From an uncultured Collinsella sp. (GTDB lineage Bacteria > Actinomycetota > Coriobacteriia > Coriobacteriales > Coriobacteriaceae): a DNA stretch of 49,284 bases. Positions 23,833-32,367 of this stretch are shown here, piece by piece. The stretch spans positions 1 to 49,284 of the forward strand of contig CABRHR010000004.1 in NCBI GenBank assembly GCA_902470835.1. The letters are read 5' to 3'. The notes under the pieces were generated by a model. It searched no databases. It saw nothing but the letters and a program-made list of their open reading frames with translations, and was not told the DNA's origin. Position 1 is the stretch's first letter. Each line of letters opens with the position of its first letter. Position numbers and translations under genes: made by a program.

Positions 23833-23897
23833 AAACCATCACAACATTCGATGAAAATCGCGATTTTGGCGAAAAGCGTCGAATGTTGTGATGGTTT
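23833..23897 (+). repeat. Family A hairpin repeat, copy A4
   Basis: Perfect 19-bp arms as in A3 (23833-23851, 23879-23897) and a 27-nt core very close to A3. Confidence 0.9.
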
Positions 23898-23955
23898 TCG
23901 TTGTGGGCGGGATGCTTTTCGCTGTGGACAGGACGGTTTTCGCTATGGACGGTGC
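23893..23955 (+). repeat. Three 21-bp tandem repeats
   Basis: Units start at 23893, 23914 and 23935, consensus GSTTTTCGCTGTGGACRG. The first unit overlaps the end of A4. Function unknown. Confidence 0.6.
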
Positions 23956-24100
23956 GATTTCGCAGCAGAACCGCCAGCTCGTTGCCTGCCAGCCCGCCGC
24001 CCTCGTTACGTTTTCGCTGCATTTGGGTAAAGCGCCTGCTCCAAGGCGCCCTTGCCCTGTATACTAGAGCGGTTTAACTGTTATGCGGAAGGGAGCGCCC

Positions 24101-24412
24101 ATGGCACTCAGCGAGAAAGACGTGCGCGGCATCGCCGAGTACGCAAAGATCGCACTGACCGATGACGAGCTCACCCAGATGACGTCCTACATGAACGACG
24201 CCGTCCAGATGCTCGAGCCCGTCTTGCAATATGACTTGCCCGACGTGGAGCCCACGTTCCATCCCATCGGAAGCCTGTCCAACGTGATGGGCGACGACCT
24301 GCGCGAGCCCGAGCGCGACCTGCCGCTCGACGTTGCGCTGGAAAACGCCGGTAGCGCGCGCGACCGTTACTTCCGCGTGCCGTCCATTTTGGGAGAGGGG
24401 GAGAGCGAGTAA
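24101..24412 (+). CDS. gatC: Asp/Glu-tRNA amidotransferase subunit C
   Basis: A 103-residue small subunit that ties GatA and GatB together. It shows the family start LSEKDVRGIAEYAKIALTDDE, the middle helix and the C-terminal stretch with REPERDLPLDVALENAG and FRVPSIL. Start ATG with GAAGGGAG upstream; the frame extends six codons further. The stop codon overlaps the gatA start by one base, so the three genes are translationally coupled. Confidence 0.95.
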   Translation: MALSEKDVRGIAEYAKIALTDDELTQMTSYMNDAVQMLEPVLQYDLPDVEPTFHPIGSLSNVMGDDLREPERDLPLDVALENAGSARDRYFRVPSILGEGESE

Positions 24413-25926
24413 TGGCGCAGAGCTTCGATTCCCTTACCGCCGCCCAGATCGCTGCAGGCGTTGCCGCCGGCGACTTTACCGCTACTGAGGTGGCCCAGGC
24501 CTCCTTTGCCGCCATCGAGGCACGCGAGGGTGGGGTCCAGGCATTCCTGCAGGTGTCGCCCGAGCTCGCGCTCGAGGCGGCCGCGCGCGTGGATGCCGAC
24601 CGTGCCGCCGGCAAGTCGCTGCCCCCGCTCGCGGGCGTGCCGCTGGCTATTAAGGACAACATGAACCTCGTGGGCACGCGCACCACCTGTGCCTCCCGCA
24701 TGCTGGGGGACTACCAGAGCGTTTACACCGCCACTTGCGTCCAGCGTATGCTCGACGCCGGCTGCCTGCCCATGGGCAAGGCCAACATGGACGAGTTCGC
24801 CTTTGGTAGCTCTACCGAAAGCTCGGCCTTCCATCGCACCAACAACCCTTGGGATACCGAGCGCGTGCCCGGCGGCTCCTCGGGCGGCTCCGCTGCCGCC
24901 GTCGCCGCGGGCGAGGTCGCGCTTTCGCTGGGCTCGGACACCGGCGGCTCCATCCGCCAGCCGGCGTCGCTGTGCGGCGTGGTGGGCTTTAAGCCCACGT
25001 ACGGCGCTGTGAGCCGTTACGGCGTGGTTGCCTTTGGCTCGTCGCTCGACCAGGTGGGTCCCTTCGGTCGAACGGTCGAGGACGTCGCGCTGGCCATGAA
25101 CGCGCTCACCGGTGCGGGCCACGATCCGTACGACTGCACCAGCCAGGATTGCGCTGTCGACTTTACAGAGCACCTCAACGACAGCATCGAGGGCAAGCGC
25201 GTGGGTATCATCCCCGCGTTTATGGAGGCCGAGGGCTTGACGCCCGAGGTCAAGGCCGCTGTTCAGCGCGCCGCCCAGGAGCTGCAGAATCAGGGTGCCG
25301 AGCTCGTGGAGGTCGACCTGCCGCACCTGGACGCCGCCATCGCCGCCTATTACGTCATCGGTCCGGCCGAGGCGTTCTCCAACCTGGCCCGCTTTGACGG
25401 CATTCGCTACGGCTACCAGGAGGAGGGCTGCGCCAACCTGTCCGACCAGAGCTCGCTCAGCCGCGCCCACGGCTTTGGTGCCGAGGCCAAGCGCCGTCAG
25501 ATGCTCGGCGCCTACCTGCTGAGCTCGGGCGTGTACGACAAGTATTACTACGCCGCGCAAAAGGCCCGCACGCTCATCACGCAGGATTACGACGCCGCGT
25601 ATGCCAAGGTGGATACGATCCTGATGCCCACCTCGCCGCGCACGGCCTTTAAGTTTGGCGAGATCAGCGATCCCACGCAGATGTACCTCTCGGACCTGTA
25701 CACCATTTCGCTCAACATTTGCGGCAACGGTGGCATCTCAGTGCCGCTGGGCCTGGGCGAGGACAGCAAGCTGCCCGTTTCTGCCCAGCTGGTGGGCCCT
25801 GCGTTTAAGGACCGTCAGCTGCTCACGTTTGCCCGCGCCCTGGAGCGCGGCTTTGCCGATGCCGCCACGGGAGCGCCTGCGCTTTCCGTCGCGCCCGATT
25901 TTGCCGGGAAGGGAGGCGAGCTGTAA
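24412..25926 (+). CDS. gatA: Asp/Glu-tRNA amidotransferase subunit A (glutaminase)
   Basis: A 504-residue amidase-signature enzyme that frees ammonia from glutamine for the transamidation of Glu-tRNA(Gln) (and perhaps Asp-tRNA(Asn)). The Ser-cisSer-Lys triad is visible: K81 (LAIKDNM), S156 (PGGSSGGS) and S180 (DTGGSIRQP), with the same spacing as in known amidases. Length normal. Overlaps gatC and gatB by one base each. Confidence 0.97.
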   Translation: MAQSFDSLTAAQIAAGVAAGDFTATEVAQASFAAIEAREGGVQAFLQVSPELALEAAARVDADRAAGKSLPPLAGVPLAIKDNMNLVGTRTTCASRMLGDYQSVYTATCVQRMLDAGCLPMGKANMDEFAFGSSTESSAFHRTNNPWDTERVPGGSSGGSAAAVAAGEVALSLGSDTGGSIRQPASLCGVVGFKPTYGAVSRYGVVAFGSSLDQVGPFGRTVEDVALAMNALTGAGHDPYDCTSQDCAVDFTEHLNDSIEGKRVGIIPAFMEAEGLTPEVKAAVQRAAQELQNQGAELVEVDLPHLDAAIAAYYVIGPAEAFSNLARFDGIRYGYQEEGCANLSDQSSLSRAHGFGAEAKRRQMLGAYLLSSGVYDKYYYAAQKARTLITQDYDAAYAKVDTILMPTSPRTAFKFGEISDPTQMYLSDLYTISLNICGNGGISVPLGLGEDSKLPVSAQLVGPAFKDRQLLTFARALERGFADAATGAPALSVAPDFAGKGGEL

Positions 25927-27602
25927 TGAAGGAGCTTTCCGAGGTCCTGCAGGATTGGGAGGCCGTGATTGGCCTGGAGATCCATACTGAGCTCACCGCA
26001 CTCGACACCAAGATGTTCTGCAACTGCAAGCTCAGCCACGATGACGAGCCCAACGCCAACGTGTGCCCGGTATGCCTGGGCCTGCCCGGCGCCCTGCCGG
26101 TGCCCAACAAGCGCGCCATCGAGAGCATCGTCAAGGCGGGTCTCGCCACCAACTGCGAGATTCAGCGCCACTCGATGTTCTACCGCAAGCACTACTTCTA
26201 TCCCGATATGGCCAAGAACTTCCAGACTACGCAGGGTCCGGTCGCCTTTGCCATGTACGGTCACCTGGACCTGGACGTGACCGGTCGCGGTGCCGCCGAG
26301 CGCCCAGACTGCGCGTTTGGCGAGGCCGAGGCCCAGAGCCTGGCGAGCGCCTCTGCCAACGCCGAGGGCCTGTCCACGTCCATGACGTCGACCATGCGCG
26401 AGGGCAACCAGCGCGCCGGTCACCTGGCCAGCTACGACGCGTCCAACCTGCAGATGCCCGAGCGTCGCGAGGACGGTTCCTACACGGTGCCCATCCGCAT
26501 CCTGCGCATCCACATGGAGGAGGACGCCGCCAAGATGGTGCACGTGGGCGGTGCCGAGGGCCGCATTACCGCCGCGGCCGAGTCGCTCGTCGACTACAAC
26601 CGCTGCGGTACGCCGCTCATCGAGCTCGTTACCGAGCCCGACCTGCGCACGCCCGAGGAGGCCCGCCTGTTTATGGAGAAGCTCCGTCGCATCTTTGTGA
26701 CGCTGGGCATTTCCGATTGCTCCATGGAGAAGGGTTCCATGCGCTGCGACGGCAACGTGTCGCTGCGCCGCCGCGGCGAGACCAAGCTGGGCACCAAGAC
26801 CGAGCTCAAGAACCTCAACTCGTTCAAGAGCCTGCACGACGGTCTTGCCTACGAGATCTGCCGCCAGGCCGAGGTGCTCGAGGAGGGCGGCATCATCTAC
26901 CAGGAGACCCGCCACTGGGAGCCCAGCCGCAAGCGCACCGTGGTCATGCGTGTGAAGGAGACGGCCGACGACTATCGTCTGTTCCCCGATCCCGACCTGG
27001 CGCCGTTCGATCTGGACGACGAGTTTATCGACCGCTGCCGTGGCGAGATTCCCGAGCTGCCCGATGCCAAGCGCGCCCGTTTTGAGGCCGACTTTGGCAT
27101 TAAGGCGGCGGACGCCGAGCAGATTGCCGGTGACCCCGAGTTTGCCGAGTTCTTTGAGGCTGCCGCTGCCGGTATGGCTGGCAAGGAGGCCCAGACGGTC
27201 GCAAACCTGCTGGTGAACGAGATGATCGCCTACCTTAAGGGTGCGGGCGTGTCGCTCACCGAGTCCGGCATCGCGCCGGCTCAGGTGGCGGCTCTTGCCA
27301 AGCTGCTGGCGACCGATGCCATCAGTTCCAACCAGGCGCACGAGGTCTTTGAGGCCATGGCTCAGACCGGCGACGACCCCAACAAGATCGTCGACGAGCG
27401 CGGTATGCGTCAGGTAAGCGATGCCGGCGCGCTGCAGCCGATCGTGGACGAGGTGCTGGCAAACTGTGCCGATCAGGCGCAGCAGTATCGTGACGGCAAC
27501 CAGAAGGTCATCGGCTTTTTGGTGGGCCAGTGCATGAAGGCGAGCCGCGGCAAGGGCAACCCGAAGCTCTTCAACGAGTTGCTGAGAACGTCGCTCTCGT
27601 AA
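25926..27602 (+). CDS. gatB: Asp/Glu-tRNA amidotransferase subunit B
   Basis: A 558-residue subunit that binds the mischarged tRNA and activates its acid group with ATP. Visible: GLEIHTEL, the metal/zinc cysteines (CNCKLS and CPVCLGLPGALP), KHYFYPDMAKNFQ, the block MEEDAAKMVH, and the C-terminal tRNA-binding YqeY-like tail (VIGFLVGQCMKASRGKGNP in part). It is longer than many GatB proteins (about 480) because of an insertion near residues 115-150 (GRGAAERPDCAFGEAE). Last gene of the operon; a 139-nt palindrome and a terminator follow. Confidence 0.97.
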   Translation: MKELSEVLQDWEAVIGLEIHTELTALDTKMFCNCKLSHDDEPNANVCPVCLGLPGALPVPNKRAIESIVKAGLATNCEIQRHSMFYRKHYFYPDMAKNFQTTQGPVAFAMYGHLDLDVTGRGAAERPDCAFGEAEAQSLASASANAEGLSTSMTSTMREGNQRAGHLASYDASNLQMPERREDGSYTVPIRILRIHMEEDAAKMVHVGGAEGRITAAAESLVDYNRCGTPLIELVTEPDLRTPEEARLFMEKLRRIFVTLGISDCSMEKGSMRCDGNVSLRRRGETKLGTKTELKNLNSFKSLHDGLAYEICRQAEVLEEGGIIYQETRHWEPSRKRTVVMRVKETADDYRLFPDPDLAPFDLDDEFIDRCRGEIPELPDAKRARFEADFGIKAADAEQIAGDPEFAEFFEAAAAGMAGKEAQTVANLLVNEMIAYLKGAGVSLTESGIAPAQVAALAKLLATDAISSNQAHEVFEAMAQTGDDPNKIVDERGMRQVSDAGALQPIVDEVLANCADQAQQYRDGNQKVIGFLVGQCMKASRGKGNPKLFNELLRTSLS

Positions 27603-27607
27603 GCGGG

Positions 27608-27746
27608 AACCCGGGAGCCCCGGCAGGGCGGGTGCTTCCTCAAAATTTCGAACAGTCCTGCGCAAGACGAAGGCCACATTAAGTGGCCTTCTTTGCGTGC
27701 GGAACTCATTTTGAGGAAGCACCCGCCCTGCCGGGGCTCCCGGGTT
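27608..27746. repeat. 139-nt element with perfect 39-bp inverted repeats
   Basis: Arms 27608-27646 and 27708-27746 are exactly complementary over 39 bases (AACCCGGGAGCCCCGGCAGG at the ends). The 61-nt centre holds a second hairpin, GAAGGCCAC and GTGGCCTTC (27669-27691). Much longer than a terminator needs; no clear target-site duplication seen. Confidence 0.9.
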
Positions 27747-27796
27747 CTGTGACGACTCGGCCGTTCGGGTCAGGCGGGCTGAATGGAATAGAGTGA

Positions 27797-27825
27797 ATGG
27801 GCGCGCCGTTGGCGCGTCCATTTTT
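27797..27825 (+). terminator. Terminator after gatCAB
   Basis: ATGGGCGCGCC and GGCGCGTCCAT around GTT, followed by TTTTG. Confidence 0.7.
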
Positions 27826-27831
27826 GTGCGG

Positions 27832-27858
27832 GTGACAAAGGGACTGTCCCTTTGTCAC
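27832..27858 (+). repeat. Family C hairpin, copy C1
   Basis: GTGACAAAGGGAC and GTCCCTTTGTCAC around one base: a perfect 13-bp arm hairpin. Confidence 0.85.
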
Positions 27859-27911
27859 ATTGCAATAAATGTGATGAAAGTGTGGCGAAATGAGCTTAAA
27901 ACTTCTGTAAA

Positions 27912-27960
27912 TGTGATAAATGTCACGTTTTACCTAGGGTAAAATGTGGGAAATATCACG
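27912..27960 (+). promoter_or_regulatory. Two CRP/FNR-like sites before the AAA ATPase gene
   Basis: TGTGA-TAAATG-TCACG (27912-27927) and TGTGG-GAAATA-TCACG (27945-27960) lie 33 bp apart, three helical turns. Between them CACGTTTTACC and GGTAAAATGTG form a 25-bp dyad (27924-27948). TAAAAT at 27940-27945 could be the -10. Confidence 0.5.
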
Positions 27961-27992
27961 TTTACGGAAGTTTCTTTGCGGGAGATTCGGTC

Positions 27993-29357
27993 ATGCAGCG
28001 AGATATCATTGCCAAGCTTAACGCTTGGAAAGCGTCAGAATATCGTAAGCCGCTTATCCTTAAGGGGGCGCGCCAGGTTGGAAAGACGTGGGCGCTTAAG
28101 GAGTTCGGCCGAACCTCGTACCTCAATTTTGTGTATCTGACGCTCGAGGAGCCGTCACCTGGGGTACAGAGCGAGTACGCTCAGTTTTTCGAAGGTACGC
28201 GCGATCCTCGACGGATCATCTCAAATCTTTCCCTGGCACTTGGACAGCCTATCGAACCCGGCGAGACGCTGCTTATTATTGATGAGATCCAGGATTGTCC
28301 TCCTGCAGTCGGCGCCCTTAAATACTTCTGTGACGAGGCCCCCGAGTATCACGTCGCATGCGCAGGGTCTTTGTTGGGCGTTCGCTTGTCCCGTGAGACC
28401 AGCGCTTTTCCGGTGGGAAAGGTCGAGTTCATGGAGATGCGCCCCATGAGCTTTTCCGAGTTTCTGAAAGCCGAGGGCGCTGCAAACTACGACGAATACC
28501 TTGGCGGCCTGGATCAGATCGAGACAGTGCCCGATTTCTTCCATGTCCGTCTCGTCGAGCATCTTCGTCGTTATTTTGCATGCGGCGGCATGCCAGAGGC
28601 TCTTGGCCGGTGGGTGGAGACGGGCGATATCGTTCAGGTCGATAAGGTGTTGTCTGATCTCTTGGATTCCTACGAGCGCGATTTTGCCAAGCATGGTGGC
28701 CGTGCGCAGTTCGCCAAGCTTTCGCAAATATGGAACTCGATTCCAGCTCAGTTGGCGCGCGAGAACAAAAAGTTCGTTTGGGGTGCGGTGCGCGAGGGGG
28801 CTCGTGCTCGAGAATACGAGGATGCTCTGGAATGGCTTGCCGATGCTGGGCTCATCACGGCGGTTCGCCTTAATGCTGCCGGTGGTGTGCCGCTCTCTGC
28901 GTACGATGACCTCAAGGCATTTAAAGTCTACTGTCTTGATGTCGGCTTGCTGCGCCGCATGGCAAGGCTGGATGCGTCCGCTTTTGCCATCTCGGATGCG
29001 CTATTTTCGGAGTTCAAAGGTTCGTTCGCCGAGAACTATGTGCTTCAGGCATTACTTTCACAGTTAGATGCTGCTCCGCGTTATTGGACAAACGAGAAGC
29101 CGAAGCACGAAGTCGATTTTTTGATTCAAGTCGGAAACGAAATCGTTCCCGTCGAGGTCAAATCGGGAGAGGTCGTTCATTCCAAGAGCCTTAAGTACTA
29201 TGCCGACAAGCATGCGGAGACGACTCCATTGAGGGTCCGCTACTCACTTAAGAACCTAAAGCTCGACGACGGGGTGCTCAACATTCCGTTGTATTTGGCT
29301 GATCGATCTGTCCCTCTTATCAAAAAGGCGCTTGATTGTGCGCATCTTGACGTTTAG
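27993..29357 (+). CDS. AAA_14/DUF4143-type ATPase
   Basis: A 454-residue protein. An N-terminal P-loop domain (about 1-180) has GARQVGKTW (K31) and Walker B LLIIDEIQ, with GSLLGV as sensor-like block. The C-terminal DUF4143 region (about 200-430) ends in a nuclease-like core: KHEVDFLIQ and IVPVEVKSG, the D..E-x-K pattern of PD-(D/E)xK folds. Such proteins are common in gut bacteria and archaea and move often; their role is unknown (membrane/DNA-linked or toxin-like functions have been suggested). Start ATG with CGGGAG upstream. Codon use is more AT-rich than in the neighbours, and the promoter region is AT-rich too, which suggests transfer. Confidence 0.85.
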   Translation: MQRDIIAKLNAWKASEYRKPLILKGARQVGKTWALKEFGRTSYLNFVYLTLEEPSPGVQSEYAQFFEGTRDPRRIISNLSLALGQPIEPGETLLIIDEIQDCPPAVGALKYFCDEAPEYHVACAGSLLGVRLSRETSAFPVGKVEFMEMRPMSFSEFLKAEGAANYDEYLGGLDQIETVPDFFHVRLVEHLRRYFACGGMPEALGRWVETGDIVQVDKVLSDLLDSYERDFAKHGGRAQFAKLSQIWNSIPAQLARENKKFVWGAVREGARAREYEDALEWLADAGLITAVRLNAAGGVPLSAYDDLKAFKVYCLDVGLLRRMARLDASAFAISDALFSEFKGSFAENYVLQALLSQLDAAPRYWTNEKPKHEVDFLIQVGNEIVPVEVKSGEVVHSKSLKYYADKHAETTPLRVRYSLKNLKLDDGVLNIPLYLADRSVPLIKKALDCAHLDV

Positions 29358-29421
29358 ATCCTGGGTGAGCTGACGGGCGGCGGCTAATTAATCGCTCCGT
29401 TACGGCCAGGGAGCTTGGGCC

Positions 29422-30420
29422 TTAGCGATGCTTGCTTCGCCAAGCCGTGGGTGTCATGCCGGTGTATTGCTTGAAGGCTTGGGCGAAGGCGGCCTGCTGA
29501 GGGTAGCCTAGACGCTCTGCCACCTGCGCTATCGTGAGCGCGCTATCTGCCAAAAGGTCCTGCGCTCGCTCCATACGGCGTCTGCGAATGTAGGCGCCCA
29601 GGGACTCGCCGGTTTGGGCCTTAAAGGTGGCGCATAGTTTGGAGCGGCTTGTGTAGAGCCTCTCGGCCACCTCGTTGATACCCACATGTCTGCCTTTGTC
29701 GAGCGTGCGCTCAATCATTGCCGTTGCTTCTTCGGCCATGGTTATGCTGACGCGTGTGTCTGCCGCCTGCCGCGCCTGCTTGTGGGCCGCGCGCGAACAG
29801 GCGAGCTCCGCGACCATGGTCTCCACGATGCCCTGCATATAGACGTGTCCGCCTACGGTTTGGGCACGGTCCTCGTTAATCCGGCGCAGCGTGTGATAGA
29901 TGGCAGACGTCGCTTCCTCGTGCCATGGCTCGGCAAACGCCTCAAAGATTCCCGCGAACTCGGTGGGATAGCGGTGCTCCAGTTCGTCAAAATATCCAGG
30001 CAAAAAGAGCACCGAGCGCGAGTGATAAAGTTCCCCCGCAAACAGCGGGCTTAATTCCTCGCCACAGCTATCTTGGATAAAGCTGCAAACGGCATTGTTT
30101 GGCCACGGTCCATGCGATGGTTTGAGGTTCGCGGGCGTTATGCCAGTCTCGGGCATGCATGTAAGTGTGGGCGCGCTGACTTCGCTCACGCAGGCGTACG
30201 GCTCGGGTGTGTATTCGGCCAGGTACATATCGTGCGTCGGGGTGATGAAATGCTCCATGACAATGCAGGCAGGGGAGAGAGGCATGATCCATGCGCGTCC
30301 GTGCGCCCGATCGTTTGCCACCTCGCCGGTAAAGACAGCGCCCTTGCCGGAAAGCTCCAGGCCAAACTGCTCAAATTGCGGTGCGTAGAGCTCGGTTATG
30401 TCGGTCGCAGCCCGATGCAT
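29422..30420 (-). CDS. AraC-family transcriptional regulator
   Basis: A 332-residue regulator. The C-terminal double helix-turn-helix (about 225-330) shows VGINEVAERLYTSRSKLCAT, GESLGAYIRRRRMERAQDLL, and LGYPQQAAFAQAFKQYTGMT. The N-terminal part (about 1-200) is an effector region without a recognised cupin motif. The ATG at 30420 is taken as start; a TTG two codons earlier (30426) is better spaced from AAGGGG and is an alternative. It is divergent from the ABC half-transporter pair, the same layout as YbtA with YbtP/YbtQ, so it probably activates that pair in answer to an iron chelate or similar ligand (inferred). Confidence 0.87.
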   Translation of the reverse strand: MHRAATDITELYAPQFEQFGLELSGKGAVFTGEVANDRAHGRAWIMPLSPACIVMEHFITPTHDMYLAEYTPEPYACVSEVSAPTLTCMPETGITPANLKPSHGPWPNNAVCSFIQDSCGEELSPLFAGELYHSRSVLFLPGYFDELEHRYPTEFAGIFEAFAEPWHEEATSAIYHTLRRINEDRAQTVGGHVYMQGIVETMVAELACSRAAHKQARQAADTRVSITMAEEATAMIERTLDKGRHVGINEVAERLYTSRSKLCATFKAQTGESLGAYIRRRRMERAQDLLADSALTIAQVAERLGYPQQAAFAQAFKQYTGMTPTAWRSKHR

Positions 30421-30540
30421 TTTCAAAAGCGTCCCCTTCCTTTGCGAAAACGTCCACGCCTGGCTCGATTGTGTGCCTTGGCTAACATATCAATGATAAG
30501 TTGAGTACGGTTAACTCTCAAGCCGTTAGAAAGGAATCTC

Positions 30541-32367
30541 ATGGCAAAGGGATCAAAAAGGGAAGGTGGAGGCATCGGCGAGTTGCTCGCGTATGCCGGT
30601 GACCGCAAATTCCTAACGTATTTGGGCATGGCGCTCTCGGCGCTCTCGCAGCTGCTGAGCTTTGGCCCGTACGTGTGCATTTGGCTTGTCGCGCGCGATC
30701 TGATCGCCGTGGCGCCTAACTGGAGCGAAGCCTGCGACATCGCGATGTATGGCTGGTGGGCCGTGGGTTTTGCCCTGGCAAGCATCGTAGCTTATTTCGT
30801 GGGGCTCATGTGCACGCATCTGTCCGCGTTTCGCTGTGCGTCCAATATCCGCAAGACTACGAGCGAGCACCTGCTTAAGCTGCCGCTTGGCTACTTTGAC
30901 ACGCACGCCACCGGTGAGCTGCGTCGTGTTGTAGACGGATGTGCCGCCTCCACCGAGACTTTGCTCGCACACATGCTGCCCGATATCGCAGGCGCCGCCG
31001 CCATGGTCGTGGGCCTGCTCGTATTGCTTTTCGCCCTCGATTGGCGCTTGGGCGCGGCATGCCTCATCTCGGTCGTCGTTTCATTTGGCGCCATGGCCAC
31101 CATGATGAGCGGCAAAGGCGCCGAGTTTATGAAGGCCTACATGGGTGCACTAGTCAAAATGAACAAGACGGGCACCGAATACGTACGCGGCATCCCCGTG
31201 GTCAAGGTGTTTCAGCAGACGGTCTACTCCTTCAAGGCCTTCCACGATGCGATTGCCGAATACGCCGACATGGCACAAAGCTATGCGGGCACGTTCTGCC
31301 GAGGTCCACAGGTACTCAACCTTACCGCGCTCAATGGCCTTGTGGCATTCCTGCTGCCCGTGGCGTTGCTGTTGGCGCCGGGCGAGACGGACTTCGCGCA
31401 TTTTATGGCAAACTTCACGTTTTACGCGATATTTTCGGCCGTGGTGCCGACGGCCATGACCAAGCTCATGTTTGTGGGCGAGGCCTCTCAGATGAGTGCC
31501 GATTCGCTGGCTCGTATTCGAAGCATCATGGATTCCAGGCAGCTCTCCGTGCCCGCCCAACCCAAGCACCCTGCCAGCAGCGACGTGCGATTTGAGGATG
31601 TGAGCTTTACCTACGAGGGCGCCGAAGCGCCTGCCGTCAACCATGCGAGTTTTAGCGTTTCCGCTGGTAGCACCCTCGCCCTGGTGGGTCCCTCGGGTGG
31701 CGGTAAGTCAACCTGCGCAAGCCTGATCCCGCGTTTTTGGGATGTTTCCTCGGGTCGAGTGCTCGTAGGCGGTGTGGACGTTCGCGATATGGATCCGCAC
31801 GAGCTTATGGACCAGGTCGCCTTCGTGCTCCAGACCAACCAGCTGTTCCGGCAAACACTTGCCGATAACGTGCGCGCCTCCAAGCCTACGGCCACTGACG
31901 ACGAAGTGCGTGCAGCTCTCTCCGCAGCTCAGTGCGACGACATTGTGGCAAAGCTTCCACAGGGCATCAATACCATGCTCGGTGCTGGCGGAGCATATCT
32001 TTCGGGCGGCGAGGTCCAGCGCGTGGCACTCGCCCGCGCGATCCTTAAAGACGCGCCTATCGTGGTGCTCGATGAGGCCACGGCGTTTGCCGACCCCGAG
32101 AACGAGGCACTCATCCAGCGCGCCTTTAGCAAGCTGGCGGCGGGTCGCACGGTCATTATGATTGCGCACCGACTCTCGACTGTAGTGGGCGCAGACCAAA
32201 TCGTGGTGCTCAACCAGGGCAGCGTGCAGGAGTCGGGTACCCATGCCGAGTTGCTGTCCCAAGAGGGTCTGTATGCCAAGATGTGGGCCGAATACGAACA
32301 GGCCGCGAGCTGGAAGATCACTGCTGCGACCGCGGATGCCGCCGTCACGAAGGGAGGCGAGGCCTAA
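30541..32367 (+). CDS. ABC half-transporter, YbtP/IrtA-like
   Basis: A 608-residue fused membrane and ATPase domain protein. Six helices lie in about 25-310; the ATPase part (about 350-590) has GPSGGGKST (K389), the signature YLSGGEVQRVALARA and Walker B VVLDEATAFADPENE. The AFADPENE ending is characteristic of the Ybt/Irt group of exporter-fold proteins that import siderophore-iron. Directly followed without a gap by a second half-transporter, so they form a heterodimer. Start ATG with AGAAAGGA upstream. Iron uptake is the best guess from fold, motif and AraC neighbour, not proven. Confidence 0.9.
   Translation: MAKGSKREGGGIGELLAYAGDRKFLTYLGMALSALSQLLSFGPYVCIWLVARDLIAVAPNWSEACDIAMYGWWAVGFALASIVAYFVGLMCTHLSAFRCASNIRKTTSEHLLKLPLGYFDTHATGELRRVVDGCAASTETLLAHMLPDIAGAAAMVVGLLVLLFALDWRLGAACLISVVVSFGAMATMMSGKGAEFMKAYMGALVKMNKTGTEYVRGIPVVKVFQQTVYSFKAFHDAIAEYADMAQSYAGTFCRGPQVLNLTALNGLVAFLLPVALLLAPGETDFAHFMANFTFYAIFSAVVPTAMTKLMFVGEASQMSADSLARIRSIMDSRQLSVPAQPKHPASSDVRFEDVSFTYEGAEAPAVNHASFSVSAGSTLALVGPSGGGKSTCASLIPRFWDVSSGRVLVGGVDVRDMDPHELMDQVAFVLQTNQLFRQTLADNVRASKPTATDDEVRAALSAAQCDDIVAKLPQGINTMLGAGGAYLSGGEVQRVALARAILKDAPIVVLDEATAFADPENEALIQRAFSKLAAGRTVIMIAHRLSTVVGADQIVVLNQGSVQESGTHAELLSQEGLYAKMWAEYEQAASWKITAATADAAVTKGGEA

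Larger units (their letters stand above)
23776..24100. other. Repeat-filled region before gatC
   Basis: 325 bases with no gene: hairpins B4 and A4, a 21-bp unit repeated three times (23893-23955), then the gatCAB promoter region with TATACT at 24058-24063 as a likely -10. Confidence 0.65.
27603..27992. other. Gene-free region between gatB and the AAA ATPase gene
   Basis: 390 bases: the giant palindrome (27608-27746), a terminator (27797-27825), hairpin C1 (27832-27858) and an AT-rich promoter region with two CRP/FNR-like sites (27912-27960). No gene. Confidence 0.75.
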
